A stretch of 64,000 nucleotides of DNA from Lewinella sp050633125 (GTDB lineage Bacteria; Bacteroidota; Bacteroidia; Chitinophagales; Saprospiraceae). Location of the stretch: assembly GCF_050633125.1 (NCBI RefSeq), contig NZ_JBOEFX010000075.1, positions 1 to 64,000 of the forward strand, read 5' to 3'. The position numbers and the translations under genes were made by a program. Of this stretch, positions 63,952 through 64,000 are shown piece by piece. Every line of letters starts with the position of its first letter. Position 1 is the stretch's first letter. The notes below the pieces were generated by a model that had not been told where the DNA came from, searched no databases, and saw only the letters and a program-made list of their open reading frames with translations.

Positions 63952-64000
63952 TTAATGTGCATCTAGTTGATAGCCAGCAATAAAAAGCACTGCACCTCTG
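63952..64000 (-). CDS. Possible C-terminal end of a minus-strand gene
   Basis: The last 49 bases, read on the minus strand, give RGAVLFIAGYQLDAH followed by a stop at 63952. It looks like protein, but 16 codons are too few to be sure; the rest would lie beyond the window. Confidence 0.25.
   Translation of the reverse strand, partial: RGAVLFIAGYQLDAH

Noticed and set aside
1..64000. CRISPR array, prophage, integron or plasmid functions
   Set aside because: No regularly spaced repeats, Cas proteins, integrase, portal, replication or partition genes were found.

Overview
The window is chromosomal DNA of a Bacteroidota bacterium, most likely a Saprospiria/Lewinella-like marine heterotroph. Support: a SusC/SusD pair; seven secreted proteins ending in type IX secretion (T9SS) sorting domains with a 'YPNP'-type start; PKD-rich and FG-GAP giant exoproteins; many Cys-anchored lipoproteins; and repeated promoter motifs of the Bacteroidota form TAnnTTTG. 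No prophage, plasmid or CRISPR was seen. A 2-base N gap at 31150-31151 breaks one gene.

Layout. 1-2855: start of a YpdA-type flavoprotein, a hybrid sensor protein whose kinase core has lost its catalytic residues, and a CheY/Rcp1-like regulator. 3197-8762: polyprenyl diphosphate synthase, SSAT-like acetyltransferase, YtcJ-like amidohydrolase lipoprotein and an FG-GAP/ASPIC exoprotein. 8773-9605: a REP-associated tyrosine transposase between REP-like hairpins. 9606-17337: aryl-sulfotransferase-like exoprotein, then a lipoprotein-SusD-SusC operon on the minus strand. 17644-25259: pdxJ and a 2207-residue metalloprotease with about 19 PKD domains. 25568-36845: beta-barrel proteins, NadR-like kinase, OmpA lipoprotein, an Asp-box exoprotein broken by the N gap, a TonB-dependent receptor, and a lipoprotein plus T9SS exoprotein pair. 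37097-49093: helical protein, Fn3/T9SS protein, DUF983, PQQ-type sugar dehydrogenase, rhomboid protease, amidase, and two related lipoproteins. 49213-56923: housekeeping genes (sucC, ECF sigma factor, TRIC channel, tatC, rpsT) and a TetR/PaaE-like pair with a near-perfect 26-bp palindromic operator. 57109-63899: beta-barrel protein, small DMT transporter, a roughly 0.9-kb noncoding region that looks like a large structured RNA, uvrA and a secreted protein.

The most unusual element is 58520-59420. It has no convincing ORF, is full of short perfect hairpins, holds a complete tRNA-like cloverleaf inside an 8-bp closing helix, and ends in a terminator. Its size and embedded tRNA recall the GOLLD/ROOL classes of large ornate RNAs, but I cannot assign it to either. 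Also notable are two families of intergenic repeats whose copies keep their hairpins although the stem sequences differ (4173/18468 and 40805/62948), and the pseudokinase-like hybrid regulator.

How the genes work together: the T9SS exoproteins, SusCD and TonB receptors, surface lipoproteins and secreted dehydrogenase fit a particle- or polymer-degrading surface lifestyle. The housekeeping genes are scattered singly or in short operons with their own TAnnTTTG promoters. All functional calls come from reading motifs; no database search was run.
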